A DNA stretch of 7,366 bases from Deltaproteobacteria bacterium (GTDB lineage Bacteria; Desulfobacterota; DSM-4660; Desulfatiglandales; B25-G16). Each line of letters starts with the position of its first letter. Position 1 is the stretch's first letter. Positions 1-7,366 of the stretch are shown one piece after another. Under the pieces are notes generated by a model. The model worked only from the letters and a program-made list of their open reading frames with translations, ran no database searches and was not told the origin of the DNA. The position numbers and the translations under genes were made by a program. The stretch lies in assembly GCA_003646935.1 (NCBI GenBank), contig QMLW01000084.1, positions 1 to 7,366 on the forward strand, in the 5' to 3' direction.

Positions 1-2
1 CC

Positions 3-2759
3 CGAATTAATGAGTGGGAGCTGAAATGGAAACAATTGTCCGACAGCCAGCTGAGGGACAAGACGGGTGAGTTTAAGGAAAGGATTGCAAGGGGCGAGGG
101 TCTTGAAGAAATCCTACCTGAGGCCTATGCAACGGTCCGAGAAGCCTCAGTGAGGGTCTTGGGCATGAGGCACTTTGATGTTCAGCTCCTAGGAGGTGTC
201 GCGCTCCATCAGGGTAGGATTGCTGAGATGAAAACCGGGGAAGGCAAAACCCTGGCCGCCACCCTGCCCCTCTATCTCAATGCCCTTACGGAGAGAAGCA
301 GCCATCTCGTGACGGTAAACGACTACCTCGCCAGGAGAGACGCGGAGTGGATGGGCGGGATATATAACTTCTTGGGGATGTCCGTGGGGGTTATCGTGCA
401 CGGTTTGGATGACCAGGAACGAAAGACCGCCTACAACGCGGATATCACCTATGGCACCAACAATGAATTCGGCTTCGACTATCTCAGGGATAACATGAAG
501 CTTTCCATAGATGACTGTGTACAGAGGGAGCTCTACTACGCCATCGTTGACGAGGTGGACAGTATCCTCATCGATGAAGCGAGAACCCCCCTCATCATCT
601 CGGGGCCCGTAGAACACAGCGAAGACGTCTTTTACTCCCTGCTCAAGCCCATGGTCCTGAAACTCAAGGAACAGCAAGACAGGCTTGTCCGTACTATTCT
701 GAACAGGGCGGAGACGAGAATAAGGGAGAGCGACCTGGATGATGAGACCATAGAACTGCTTTTGCAGGTGAAGAGGGGAAGCCCCAAAAATCCTCGATAC
801 CTCGATCTCGTAGCGAACGATCCGGGGTTAAAGAAAAGGATTGACAGGATGGAGTCCTTTCTCTCATCTCAAAAGGCCCTCCATGCTTTGGATGAGGAAC
901 TCTACTGCGTTATCGAGGAGCAAGATCACAGCGTTAATTGGACGGATAAGGGCCTAAAGCTATTGTCGGGAGATCAACAGGATGCCTTTGTGATACCCGA
1001 CCTGGCCCAAGGCATCCATGAAATAGAAAATGATGCCCGCCTGAATTTCAAGGAAAAGAAAAGGAAGGTGCGGGAGCTGGAAGAACAATACACGGAAACA
1101 TCGGAGAGAATGCACGTTGCCCAACAGCTCATCAAGGCATACTGGCTCTTCGACAAGGATGTGGATTACGTGGTCAAGGATGGACAGGTGGTAATCGTTG
1201 ATGAATTCACCGGCAGGCTCATGCCCGGCAGAAGGTGGAGCGATGGCCTGCATCAGGCAATCGAGGCAAAGGAAGGTGTGAATGTAGCCGAGGAGAATCA
1301 AACACTGGCTACCATAACCTTTCAAAACTACTTTCGGATGTACGAAAAGCTCGCCGGAATGACGGGTACCGCTGACACGGAAGCCCCTGAATTCAAGAAG
1401 ATCTACGATCTCGATGTATTCATCATACCCACCCACAAGAAGATGATCAGGAGTGATCATCCAGATGTTATCTATAAGACAGAAAGGGAGAAATTCAAGG
1501 CGGTTGTCCGGGAAATAAAGGAGCTCCATGATCGAGGTCAACCGGCGCTGGTGGGCACCATATCGATAGAGAAATCGGAGATGTTGAGCAAGCTGCTCCG
1601 AAAGGAGGGCATTAAGCACCAGGTATTAAACGCCAAGAACCATGAGAGAGAGGCTGAAATCATCGCCCAGGCGGGGCAAAGCGGGACCGTCACCATATCC
1701 ACGAACATGGCCGGTAGAGGAACCGATATTGTGCTCGGCGAAGGGGTACCTGAGCTAGGGGGACTCCATGTCCTCGGCACCGAAAGGCACGAGAGCCGGA
1801 GAATCGATAACCAGCTTCGAGGACGTTCGGGACGTCAAGGAGATGCCGGTTCATCCAGGTTCTACCTCTCCCTTGAGGATGACCTGATGAGGATATTCGG
1901 ATCTGAGAGGATCTCCTCGGTAATGGATAAGCTGGGCATGGAAGACGGCCAGCCAATCGAACATAACATGATTTCCAGGGCGATTGAAGGGGCTCAGAAA
2001 CGGGTCGAGGGTATCAATTTCAACATCCGAAAAAACCTCCTCGAGTATGACGATGTGATGAACCAACAACGAAAGGTAATCTACGGACAACGGCGAAAGA
2101 TCTTAGAGGACGACAACCTGAGGGAAACAGTGGTGGGCATGATCGAAGAGGTAATAGAGGATGCAGTGATGGACAACGTCGATCCCAAGGTCTTTCCAGA
2201 GGAATGGAACCTGGGTCCGTTATCCGATCACATCTATACGATATTCGGGTTCCTCCCCCATTTCCCCAAAGAGCAACTCAAGGACATGACGCAGGCCTCT
2301 CTGATAGAGAGCTTACAGAAGAGCGCTTTGGAACTCTATGAACAAAAGGAAAGGCAGGTCGATCCGGAGACCTTTACCTTTATTCAAAGAATTGCCATGT
2401 TGAAGGCCATTGATGATATATGGATTGACCACCTTCTTGCCATGGATCAGCTTAAAGAGGGTATTGGTTTGCGGGGATACGGCCAGATGGATCCCCTCAA
2501 GGAATACCAAAAAGAGGGTTACAGCATATTCCTCACCATGTTGGAGGAGATAAAGGAGAATACCCTGAAGATGCTCTTTAAGGTGCGTATGCCTGCTCAA
2601 GAACGGCCGCCTGTTGAAGTTCCAAAGAGGAGGATGGTACTCAGTCATGGCGGCAACGGCGGAAGTTCGCCCATTAGGAGGAAGTCGCCAAAAGTGGGCA
2701 GAAACGATCCATGTCCCTGTGGGAGCGGAAAGAAGTATAAACACTGCTGCGGTAGATGA
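3..2759 (+). CDS. secA: SecA preprotein translocase ATPase (5' end outside window)
   Basis: SecA is the cytosolic ATPase motor that pushes unfolded preproteins through the SecYEG channel. Visible motifs are Walker A MKTGEGKT (228-251), the DEVD box (549-560), [13 protein letters not shown] in the second nucleotide-binding fold (1701-1739), [11 protein letters not shown] (1812-1844), the helical scaffold with [12 protein letters not shown], and a SEC-C zinc motif whose cysteines lie between 2712 and 2750. A TTG at 36 could be taken as the start, but codons upstream stay open to the edge and read [10 protein letters not shown] before [10 protein letters not shown]. This matches the SecA N-terminal helix running into its LSD-E-L motif, so the TTG is an internal leucine. 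The first 20-30 residues are therefore missing, and 918 residues are visible. The preprotein-binding region carries extra sequence (about 651-884 and 966-1133), while the segment after GRGTDIVLG is short. That combination resembles Bacteroidetes-type SecA more than the E. coli form. The stop overlaps the argJ start. Confidence 0.97.
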   Translation, partial: RINEWELKWKQLSDSQLRDKTGEFKERIARGEGLEEILPEAYATVREASVRVLGMRHFDVQLLGGVALHQGRIAEMKTGEGKTLAATLPLYLNALTERSSHLVTVNDYLARRDAEWMGGIYNFLGMSVGVIVHGLDDQERKTAYNADITYGTNNEFGFDYLRDNMKLSIDDCVQRELYYAIVDEVDSILIDEARTPLIISGPVEHSEDVFYSLLKPMVLKLKEQQDRLVRTILNRAETRIRESDLDDETIELLLQVKRGSPKNPRYLDLVANDPGLKKRIDRMESFLSSQKALHALDEELYCVIEEQDHSVNWTDKGLKLLSGDQQDAFVIPDLAQGIHEIENDARLNFKEKKRKVRELEEQYTETSERMHVAQQLIKAYWLFDKDVDYVVKDGQVVIVDEFTGRLMPGRRWSDGLHQAIEAKEGVNVAEENQTLATITFQNYFRMYEKLAGMTGTADTEAPEFKKIYDLDVFIIPTHKKMIRSDHPDVIYKTEREKFKAVVREIKELHDRGQPALVGTISIEKSEMLSKLLRKEGIKHQVLNAKNHEREAEIIAQAGQSGTVTISTNMAGRGTDIVLGEGVPELGGLHVLGTERHESRRIDNQLRGRSGRQGDAGSSRFYLSLEDDLMRIFGSERISSVMDKLGMEDGQPIEHNMISRAIEGAQKRVEGINFNIRKNLLEYDDVMNQQRKVIYGQRRKILEDDNLRETVVGMIEEVIEDAVMDNVDPKVFPEEWNLGPLSDHIYTIFGFLPHFPKEQLKDMTQASLIESLQKSALELYEQKERQVDPETFTFIQRIAMLKAIDDIWIDHLLAMDQLKEGIGLRGYGQMDPLKEYQKEGYSIFLTMLEEIKENTLKMLFKVRMPAQERPPVEVPKRRMVLSHGGNGGSSPIRRKSPKVGRNDPCPCGSGKKYKHCCGR

Positions 2760-3949
2760 AAAGAGGACAGAGCTATTCGGTGCCTGGATTTCTCGCATCA
2801 GCGAGTTCTTGCGGCTTGGGAAAAGAGGGCGAACTCGATCTTTCCCTGATCGTCTCTCAAAAAAGGGCAGTAGCGGCAGGGGTATTTACCACCAATAGGA
2901 TTAAGGCCGCTCCGGTAGTGATAAGTCAGGAAAGGATTAAAAAGGGCTTTATCCGGGCCATTCTCGCCAATACCGGTTGTGCCAACGCCTGTACCGGTAT
3001 TCAGGGTCTCAATGATGCCGTAAGAACAGCGGATCACGTGGCAGAGCACCTCCATATCGATCCGAGTGAAACAGTTGTTGCCTCAACAGGGGTTATCGGT
3101 GCCTACCTTCCCGTTGCGCTCATTGAAGGGGCTATTCCGGGCCTCATAGACACCCTTTCGCCCTATGGCTTTGAATCTGTAGCACAGTCCCTCATGACCA
3201 CTGATTCATTCCCGAAGATATCCTATCGGGAGGGCACCGTTCTCGGAAAACCCTACCACCTCATGGGGGTAGCAAAAGGGGCAGGCATGATCATGCCGCA
3301 TATGGCTACGATGCTCTCATTTCTCCTCACCGATATAGACATCGACTCACGATCCTTGTCTCAAATTTTTTCCCCAGCCGTGGATGCCACCTTCAATAGA
3401 GTTACTGTGGATGGCGAAACAAGCACGAATGACATGGCCCTCATTCTTGCCAACGGCCTTGCGGGCAATGGTGAATTAGACAAGATGGGCCTTGAGGCAT
3501 TTGAGCGGGATCTCCATGATGTCATGGCCGATCTCGCTTACATGATTGCCAAGGATGGTGAAGGTGCTTCAAAGGTTGTTACAATCGAGGTTCATGGTGC
3601 GGCAACGAAAGGTGATGCAGAAAGGGCCGCGAGAACGGTAGCCAACTCCATTCTGGTGAAAACGGCGATCTTCGGCCGAGATGCCAATTGGGGGCGGATT
3701 ATGGCAGCCCTCGGCAGGGCCGGAATCGAGATCGAGGAGCACAAGGTACAGATCTTGATTTCGGGAATCAAGATTGTAGATTCCGGAACGATGGTCGGCG
3801 CAGAGGCCGAGAAGGCAGCATCAGAAAAGATGAGAGGCCAAGAGGTGACCATCACCATCCACCTCAATCAGGGAAGATGGAAGGACAGGATGATAACCTG
3901 TGACCTCACCTATGACTACATACGGATTAATGCTGACTATCGGAGCTGA
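2756..3949 (+). CDS. argJ: Glutamate N-acetyltransferase / N-acetylornithine acetyltransferase ArgJ
   Basis: ArgJ moves the acetyl group from N-acetylornithine to glutamate, closing the cyclic arginine pathway; bifunctional members also make N-acetylglutamate from acetyl-CoA. The 397 residues match the usual length. Family hallmarks are [15 protein letters not shown] (40-54), ANTGCANACTG (71-81), oxyanion-hole STGVIG (110-115), the self-cleavage motif MATML with A184-T185, where Thr185 should become the N-terminal nucleophile of the beta chain, [20 protein letters not shown] (301-320), and the C-terminal [16 protein letters not shown]. The residue before MATML is His where Asn is more usual; I do not take this as loss of activity. 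The ATG overlaps the secA stop as ATGA, and I see no good Shine-Dalgarno sequence before it, so translation is probably coupled to secA. Whether the enzyme is mono- or bifunctional cannot be read from sequence; a separate argA-type synthase elsewhere would bear on it. Confidence 0.96.
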   Translation: MKRGQSYSVPGFLASASSCGLGKEGELDLSLIVSQKRAVAAGVFTTNRIKAAPVVISQERIKKGFIRAILANTGCANACTGIQGLNDAVRTADHVAEHLHIDPSETVVASTGVIGAYLPVALIEGAIPGLIDTLSPYGFESVAQSLMTTDSFPKISYREGTVLGKPYHLMGVAKGAGMIMPHMATMLSFLLTDIDIDSRSLSQIFSPAVDATFNRVTVDGETSTNDMALILANGLAGNGELDKMGLEAFERDLHDVMADLAYMIAKDGEGASKVVTIEVHGAATKGDAERAARTVANSILVKTAIFGRDANWGRIMAALGRAGIEIEEHKVQILISGIKIVDSGTMVGAEAEKAASEKMRGQEVTITIHLNQGRWKDRMITCDLTYDYIRINADYRS

Positions 3950-3984
3950 TTGTTATTTTCGATTTTCGACTGAAGATTGAAAAC

Positions 3985-4034
3985 CTCGTAAAAAGTCTCA
4001 ACAACATGTCATTTCGAGCGGAGTGAGAAATACG
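3985..4034 (+). repeat. Probable REP-like dispersed repeat, single copy
   Basis: The spacer contains CTCGTAAAAAGTC followed by GTCATTTCGAGCGGAGTGAG and AAAT. The last part has short inverted ends, ATTTC (4011-4015) and GAAAT (4027-4031), around an 11-base loop. I recall closely similar GTCATTYCGAGCG-AG-GAG-AAT strings scattered between genes in many Deltaproteobacteria and some Bacteroidetes, which is why I call it a dispersed repeat. Only one copy is in this window, so repetition is not shown here. It ends about 20 bases before the epimerase start. The stem is too short and lacks a T-run, so it is not a convincing terminator. Confidence 0.45.
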
Positions 4035-4056
4035 ATTTTGATGTTCGAGTATTTAG

Positions 4057-5028
4057 ATGACAGATAATCAACCCAAAACCATCGTTACGGGCGCAGCTGG
4101 GTTTATCGGCTTTCATGTAGCCAAAGCACTACTTCAGCGAGGCGAACGGGTAGTAGGTATCGATAACCTCAATCCGTACTATGATGTCTCCCTGAAAGAG
4201 GCCAGGCTAAAGCATATACTATCATATCAGCACTTTGACTTTTACCGCGAGGATATTAGCAACCTCGAGGCAGTACATGAAATATTCTCGCATCACTCTA
4301 TAGAGAGAATCTGCCACCTCGCTGCTCAAGCCGGGGTACGACACTCAATGGAAAATCCTTTTGTTTACGAGCAAAGCAATGTGAAGGGCTTTCTCAACCT
4401 CCTGGAGATGGCAAGGAAATTCCCGGTTACCAATTTCGTGTTCGCGTCTTCATCTTCGGTATATGGGGGCAATAAAAAACTCCCCTTTAGTGTTGAGGAC
4501 ACGGTTGATACCCCAATCTCCCTTTACGCGGCTACCAAGAGGGCCAATGAGCTCATGGCGCACACCTATAGCCATCTCTACGATATACCCCTGACAGGAC
4601 TTCGGTACTTCACGGTGTATGGACCATGGGGAAGGCCGGATATGGCCCTTTTCCTCTTTACCAAGGCAATTCTGGATGGAAGCCCTATCGATATCTATAA
4701 CTTCGGCAACATGAAACGGGACTTCACCTATATCTCGGATATCGTGGATGGCACCATCTCGGCACTGGATACACCGCTTCGATGTGAACTGTTTAATCTC
4801 GGTAATTCGAGGAGCGTTGAGCTGATGGAACTTATCTCGATAATAGAGACGGAATTGGGTAGGGAGGCGAGAAAGAACTTTCTGCCCCTCCAACCCGGTG
4901 ACGTTCCTGAAACATATGCCGACATAGAGAAGACCAGAGAGACATTGGGATTCAACCCAAGGACACAAATTAAGGAAGGTGTGAAGGCATTTATCACATG
5001 GTATAAGGACTACTATAACGCCCGTTGA
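4057..5028 (+). CDS. NAD-dependent epimerase, probable UDP-glucuronate 4-epimerase
   Basis: This is an extended short-chain dehydrogenase that inverts C4 of a nucleotide sugar, most likely UDP-glucuronate to UDP-galacturonate, a precursor of lipopolysaccharide or capsule. The Rossmann motif is TGAAGFIG (11-18). Other signatures are DNLNPYYDVSLKEARL (36-51), HLAAQAGVRHSMENP (87-101), SSSSVYGG (131-138) with the catalytic Ser/Thr, and YAATK with Y157 and K161. GLRYFTVYGPWGRPDMALFL (181-200), the NMKRDFTYISDIVDG stretch and LQPGDVPETYAD (278-289) mark the UDP-glucuronate epimerase group over GalE. At 323 residues it is slightly short, because the loop before LFNLGNS, which often carries about ten more residues, is reduced. 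The start is firm: a TAG lies immediately upstream in frame at 4054-4056 and no other start precedes the Rossmann motif. There is no clear ribosome binding site. No other polysaccharide genes are next to it. Confidence 0.88.
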   Translation: MTDNQPKTIVTGAAGFIGFHVAKALLQRGERVVGIDNLNPYYDVSLKEARLKHILSYQHFDFYREDISNLEAVHEIFSHHSIERICHLAAQAGVRHSMENPFVYEQSNVKGFLNLLEMARKFPVTNFVFASSSSVYGGNKKLPFSVEDTVDTPISLYAATKRANELMAHTYSHLYDIPLTGLRYFTVYGPWGRPDMALFLFTKAILDGSPIDIYNFGNMKRDFTYISDIVDGTISALDTPLRCELFNLGNSRSVELMELISIIETELGREARKNFLPLQPGDVPETYADIEKTRETLGFNPRTQIKEGVKAFITWYKDYYNAR

Positions 5029-5087
5029 GGGCTTATAGCGCCTGTACTCATGCTTCCATTACCGGCTTTTTCCATGCTAAAAGGCAA

Positions 5088-5116
5088 TTGACTTTGCATC
5101 GAAAAGTATGTATAGT
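5088..5116 (+). promoter_or_regulatory. Strong sigma70-type promoter
   Basis: TTGACT (5088-5093) and TATAGT (5111-5116) each match the consensus at five of six positions and are separated by exactly 17 bases (5094-5110). Transcription would begin near 5123. It lies in the gap after the epimerase and points into the downstream signalling genes, leaving a leader of roughly 145 nt before the GTG at 5269. This is the best promoter match I saw in the window. Confidence 0.7.
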
Positions 5117-5122
5117 GCGACA

Positions 5123-5268
5123 TCTTTTTTTGCAGGGGTGATTGCATGCCATCAGCGTTTCTGCCATAATCCATACATTCTAGCGGGCATCAATGGTAAA
5201 CGGAATTCATCAACAAACATTACCCGTACCTATACAAACGGGTGGCAGTACATACAGGACAGCAAGCA
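5123..5268 (+). promoter_or_regulatory. Candidate structured 5' leader with two inverted repeats
   Basis: The region between the predicted transcription start and the next gene can form two stems. In the first, CGTTT (5156-5160) and GCCAT (5163-5167) pair with AAACG (5198-5202) and ATGGT (5193-5197). That gives ten pairs including one G-U, a two-base bulge and a 25-base loop. In the second, ACCCGT (5222-5227) pairs perfectly with ACGGGT (5238-5243) across a 10-base loop and covers the possible GTG start at 5242. It matches no riboswitch class that I recognise. It could be a cis-acting leader, an operator for a dimeric repressor (second repeat), or chance pairing. Stability was not computed. 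Confidence 0.35.
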
Positions 5269-5625
5269 GTGGGAAAAAGCGCTAAAATAGCAGCCGTTAT
5301 TGTAATATGCCTCTTGCTGGTGGCCTTTTTTCTGGGTATTTACATCACCGTTGACGAGGAGATGCCCGATAATGCCGTGGTTGTAGTAACCTTAGAGGAT
5401 AAACGGTACCATTCCATTCACTTTGACTATGGCGCCGTAGCCGGCAAGACGGCTAAAACCATGACGCTCGCTGAGGCAAAGCAACAGGGATTTTCGCCCC
5501 ATCCACACTCCATTGATCTCGGCTACTTTAAGGGTAACCGGCTTTTTCTTTACCAGTACGTACTCTCAAAGCTCGGAATGCAATACAACAGTCGCTGGGA
5601 TAAAAATGGCAACTGGCTGTGGTAG
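5269..5625 (+). CDS. Small single-pass membrane protein of unknown function
   Basis: I do not recognise this protein family. From the GTG at 5269 it has 118 residues: a short basic start (MGKSAK), one hydrophobic segment of about 22 residues (7-28, IAAVIVICLLLVAFFLGIYI and on), then an acidic, polar domain of about 90 residues ending in SRWDKNGNWLW. By the positive-inside rule the C-terminal domain would lie outside the cytoplasm, as an uncleaved anchor or a signal peptide without a clear cleavage site. I prefer GTG 5269 because AGGA (5256-5259) lies nine bases upstream. An in-frame GTG at 5242 would add nine residues, but it has no ribosome binding site and sits inside a predicted hairpin. 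It is the first gene after the promoter at 5088 and heads a run containing a PP2C phosphatase and an FHA protein, so a link to signal sensing is possible but is only inferred from position. Confidence 0.65.
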   Translation: MGKSAKIAAVIVICLLLVAFFLGIYITVDEEMPDNAVVVVTLEDKRYHSIHFDYGAVAGKTAKTMTLAEAKQQGFSPHPHSIDLGYFKGNRLFLYQYVLSKLGMQYNSRWDKNGNWLW

Positions 5626-5627
5626 AG

Positions 5628-5765
5628 ATGTCATGTGCTATTCATCCCGATAGGCTGGCAACAGAACTTCTTGACTTACCTCCGTTTTTTAGCTACATCT
5701 CCCACCATAATCACGATCATAGCGAACTCCTCATGCACGATTTCCGAGGGCAAGGTTTGAGATGA
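5628..5765 (+). CDS. Possible 45-residue small protein in the signalling operon
   Basis: An ATG two bases after the stop of the preceding gene opens a 45-codon frame (MSCAIHPDRL ... FRGQGLR). It ends in a TGA that overlaps the phosphatase start as ATGA (5762-5765). The frame fills the gap between two genes with operon-like joints at both ends, which is the main reason to list it. The product is rich in histidine (six, several in SHHNHDH), has no membrane segment and resembles nothing I know. A GGTAG just before the ATG is a poor ribosome binding site. A frame this short can stay open by chance, so this could simply be spacer or a decayed gene. Confidence 0.35.
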   Translation: MSCAIHPDRLATELLDLPPFFSYISHHNHDHSELLMHDFRGQGLR

Positions 5766-6529
5766 GCTTTACCTATTACGCAACATCCGATAGAGGCCTT
5801 TCTCGCTCACATAACGAAGACTGCTACCTCTGCAATCCAGAGCACAAGCTATTCCTCGTTGCAGATGGGATAGGCGGGCATACATCGGGTGAGATAGCAA
5901 GCAAGATGGCGATCAATGATATCGAGGAATTCGTGGTTCGATCTCGAACTGAGGACATCACCTGGCCCATCCCCTATCGAAGGGAGTTATCCTTGGAGCA
6001 AAACCGCCTCCTCGCAGCGGCTACGGTGGCAAACCAAAAGATTCGGGGCCTTGTTAGTCAAAATCCCTCAATGAAGGGCATGGGAACCACCTTGGTGGGC
6101 TTTATCATCGAGGGAAATCTCCTTGCGGTCATCAATATTGGAGACAGCCGTTTATACAGGATCAGAGATGATTCCATAGAGCAAATCACCCGGGATCACA
6201 CCGTGGCCGGAATAATGGAGAGGATGGGGCTCCTAACCAAGGAGGAGGCCTCGTGTAATCCTCAGAAACATGTACTTACCAGCGCCCTCGGTATCGAGCC
6301 CTTGAAAAATTTAAGAGTGGATCTCTTTCCCGCTGAGATATGTACAAAGGATCTGTTCCTTCTCTGCTCCGACGGTCTCTATGATATGCTTGGCGATGAG
6401 GAGATAGTGGAAACAATACAGTCTTTCAAGGACAAATCCCTTGAGAGGGCATGCCATGCCCTAATAGAAAGGGCAAACCTCGCGGGGGGAAAGGATAATA
6501 TTACCATTATCTTGCTATCATTCAATTGA
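5762..6529 (+). CDS. PP2C-type (PPM) serine/threonine protein phosphatase
   Basis: This is a metal-dependent cytosolic phosphatase that removes phosphate from Ser/Thr residues of proteins, normally opposing Hanks-type kinases. The 255 residues are a complete catalytic domain with all PPM motifs: SDRGLSRSHNEDCY (9-22, D20), VADGIGGHTSGE (33-44, D35-G36), GMGTTLVG (106-113), NIGDSRLYRIRD (125-136, D128), RDHTV (144-148), CSDGLYDML (202-210, D204) and GGKDNITIILL (242-252, D245-N246). The expected metal-binding aspartates D20, D35, D204 and D245 are present, so it should be active. There are no membrane or extra domains. The ATG is preceded by AAGG (5752-5755) at six bases and is the first start codon after an in-frame TAG (5720-5722). 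It is followed by an FHA protein after a 17-base gap. The segment WPIPYRRELSLEQNRL (68-83) recalls PP2Cs found with FHA proteins in Deltaproteobacteria. Confidence 0.94.
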   Translation: MSFTYYATSDRGLSRSHNEDCYLCNPEHKLFLVADGIGGHTSGEIASKMAINDIEEFVVRSRTEDITWPIPYRRELSLEQNRLLAAATVANQKIRGLVSQNPSMKGMGTTLVGFIIEGNLLAVINIGDSRLYRIRDDSIEQITRDHTVAGIMERMGLLTKEEASCNPQKHVLTSALGIEPLKNLRVDLFPAEICTKDLFLLCSDGLYDMLGDEEIVETIQSFKDKSLERACHALIERANLAGGKDNITIILLSFN

Positions 6530-6546
6530 TCGTTATGGGAAAAATC

Positions 6547-7366
6547 ATGCCTAAACTAACTATCATACACGATGATGGAACGAGCCAAACCGTTGTCCTA
6601 GACAAGGCCACCACGAGTATAGGAAGGGATAATGACAATGACCTTACCCTTTTGGAGAGGACGATATCGCGTCATCATGCACAGATAAAGAGAATCAAGG
6701 AAGGCTATATCCTCACCGATCTCGGAAGCTACAATGGCACACTTGTGAACGGTAATCCCGTTCAGAGCGTTATCCTAAAACACAACGATAGAATAAAGAT
6801 AGGCCTCAAGAATCTCGTTTTTCTCGATGAAAAGAAAGGGGAATTATCTCCAGAGGAATCCCTTGTTCTCACTACGGACGCCGATTTCGAAGAAGAACAT
6901 AAACAGATTATCGAAAGCTTCTCGCAAAGCGGCTCCTTTGATTCCCAAGAGCTTCTCGTCTCCATTGAGGAATACGGAAGCCCGATGGAGACCGAAATTT
7001 CAGCCCTACCCGAGAAGACCGAGGACGAATCAAAGATAAAGTCCGACCTCTCCTCCCTTGAGAGAAGCAATAAAGTCCTCTTTGTACTCTATGAAATCAG
7101 TCGTCACTTGAATACGCTCCTGGACTTCAGGGAACTCCTGAAGAAAATAATGGATCTCATCTTTATAGTGATTGATGCTGATTATGGGTTCTTGATCCTA
7201 ACGGAAGATGAGAACAGGGATAAGCTCGTTCCCGTGGTAGTAAAAACCAAGGGCGACCGTGAAATAGAAAAAGGCAAGTTATGTGCAAGCAGGACTATCA
7301 TTGAAAAGGTGATACGCGACAAGGTTGCCGTGCTCACATCGAACGCCATGGCTGACTCCCGATTTA
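6547..7366 (+). CDS. FHA-GAF signalling protein (3' end outside window)
   Basis: The first 273 residues are visible. An FHA domain (about 1-95) has the phosphothreonine-binding signature: GRD (26-28), SRHH (41-44), DLGSYNGT (58-65) and NG (68-69). A polar, acidic linker (about 96-170) follows, then a helix and a GAF domain beginning near FVLYEISRHLNTLLDF (179-194) and still running at the edge (AVLTSNAMADSRF). FHA domains bind phosphothreonine peptides and GAF domains bind small ligands or pair proteins. Family members end in sigma54-activator AAA+, SpoIIE phosphatase, cyclase or GGDEF domains, and which applies here cannot be seen. I chose ATG 6547 because GGGA lies six bases upstream and MPKLTI is a typical FHA start. 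ATG 6535 would add four residues but has no ribosome binding site. The adjacent phosphatase probably acts on the same phosphorylated partners. Confidence 0.88.
   Translation, partial: MPKLTIIHDDGTSQTVVLDKATTSIGRDNDNDLTLLERTISRHHAQIKRIKEGYILTDLGSYNGTLVNGNPVQSVILKHNDRIKIGLKNLVFLDEKKGELSPEESLVLTTDADFEEEHKQIIESFSQSGSFDSQELLVSIEEYGSPMETEISALPEKTEDESKIKSDLSSLERSNKVLFVLYEISRHLNTLLDFRELLKKIMDLIFIVIDADYGFLILTEDENRDKLVPVVVKTKGDREIEKGKLCASRTIIEKVIRDKVAVLTSNAMADSRF

Noticed and set aside
960..1619. Long open frame on the minus strand inside secA (219 codons)
   Set aside because: It lies wholly opposite strongly conserved SecA motifs and its translation resembles no protein family. It is a shadow of the real gene, as are the other minus-strand frames under secA, argJ and the epimerase.
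3950..4056. Promoter for the epimerase in the argJ-epimerase gap
   Set aside because: TTGAAA (near 3977) and TACGAT (4031) are present but not at workable spacing, and no -35/-10 pair meets a reasonable match.
5019..5034. GCCC-GTTGA-GGGC inverted repeat at the epimerase stop
   Set aside because: It has only four base pairs, is not followed by a T-run and overlaps coding sequence. It is probably chance.
5065..5085. Hairpin GCTTTTT / AAAAGGC after the epimerase as a terminator
   Set aside because: The stem is AT-rich with a G-U pair and no T-run follows on either strand, so it does not look like an intrinsic terminator.
5108..5290. Open frame of 60 codons starting at ATG 5108
   Set aside because: Its start lies immediately upstream of the -10 element, so the promoter at 5088 could not transcribe it. 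It has no ribosome binding site and overlaps the better-supported membrane-protein gene in another frame.
5671..5699. TTGACT with TACATC 17 bases downstream as a promoter for the phosphatase
   Set aside because: The -35 is good, but the -10 matches the consensus at only three of six positions. The tight gene joints suggest read-through from upstream.

Overview
The window is ordinary chromosomal bacterial DNA of intermediate GC, densely coded on the + strand. It probably comes from a Desulfobacterota/'Deltaproteobacteria'-like or Nitrospirota-like organism. This rests on three impressions that no search has tested: the secA-argJ gene pair, a PP2C phosphatase of a type often found beside FHA proteins in such genomes, and a GTCATTTCGAGCG...GAGAAAT dispersed-repeat motif. 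No phage, insertion sequence, CRISPR array, tRNA or rRNA was found.

Layout. (1) 3-2759: secA, the preprotein translocase ATPase. Its reading frame stays open to the left edge, so the N-terminus lies outside the window. It has an enlarged preprotein-binding region and a C-terminal zinc-binding SEC-C motif. (2) 2756-3949: argJ, arginine biosynthesis, joined to secA by a 4-base ATGA overlap. (3) 3950-4056: a short spacer with one copy of an apparent REP-like repeat. (4) 4057-5028: an NAD-dependent sugar-nucleotide epimerase, best read as UDP-glucuronate 4-epimerase, which would supply UDP-galacturonate for surface polysaccharide. (5) 5029-5268: a non-coding stretch with a strong sigma70-type promoter (TTGACT-17 bp-TATAGT) and a leader of about 145 nt holding two inverted repeats. 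(6) 5269-7366: a compact signalling operon. It encodes a small single-pass membrane protein of unknown function, a possible 45-residue small protein, a PP2C-type Ser/Thr phosphatase, and an FHA-GAF protein cut by the right edge.

How the genes fit together. The phosphatase and the phosphothreonine-binding FHA protein form a protein-phosphorylation module, and a Ser/Thr kinase or the FHA protein's output domain would be expected downstream, outside the window. The unusual parts are the leader in front of this module and the two unassigned small genes at its head. The remaining genes are housekeeping or surface-sugar functions. I see no clear evidence of a wholly new system; the promoter-leader-small-gene segment at about 5088-5765 is the best candidate for something undescribed.
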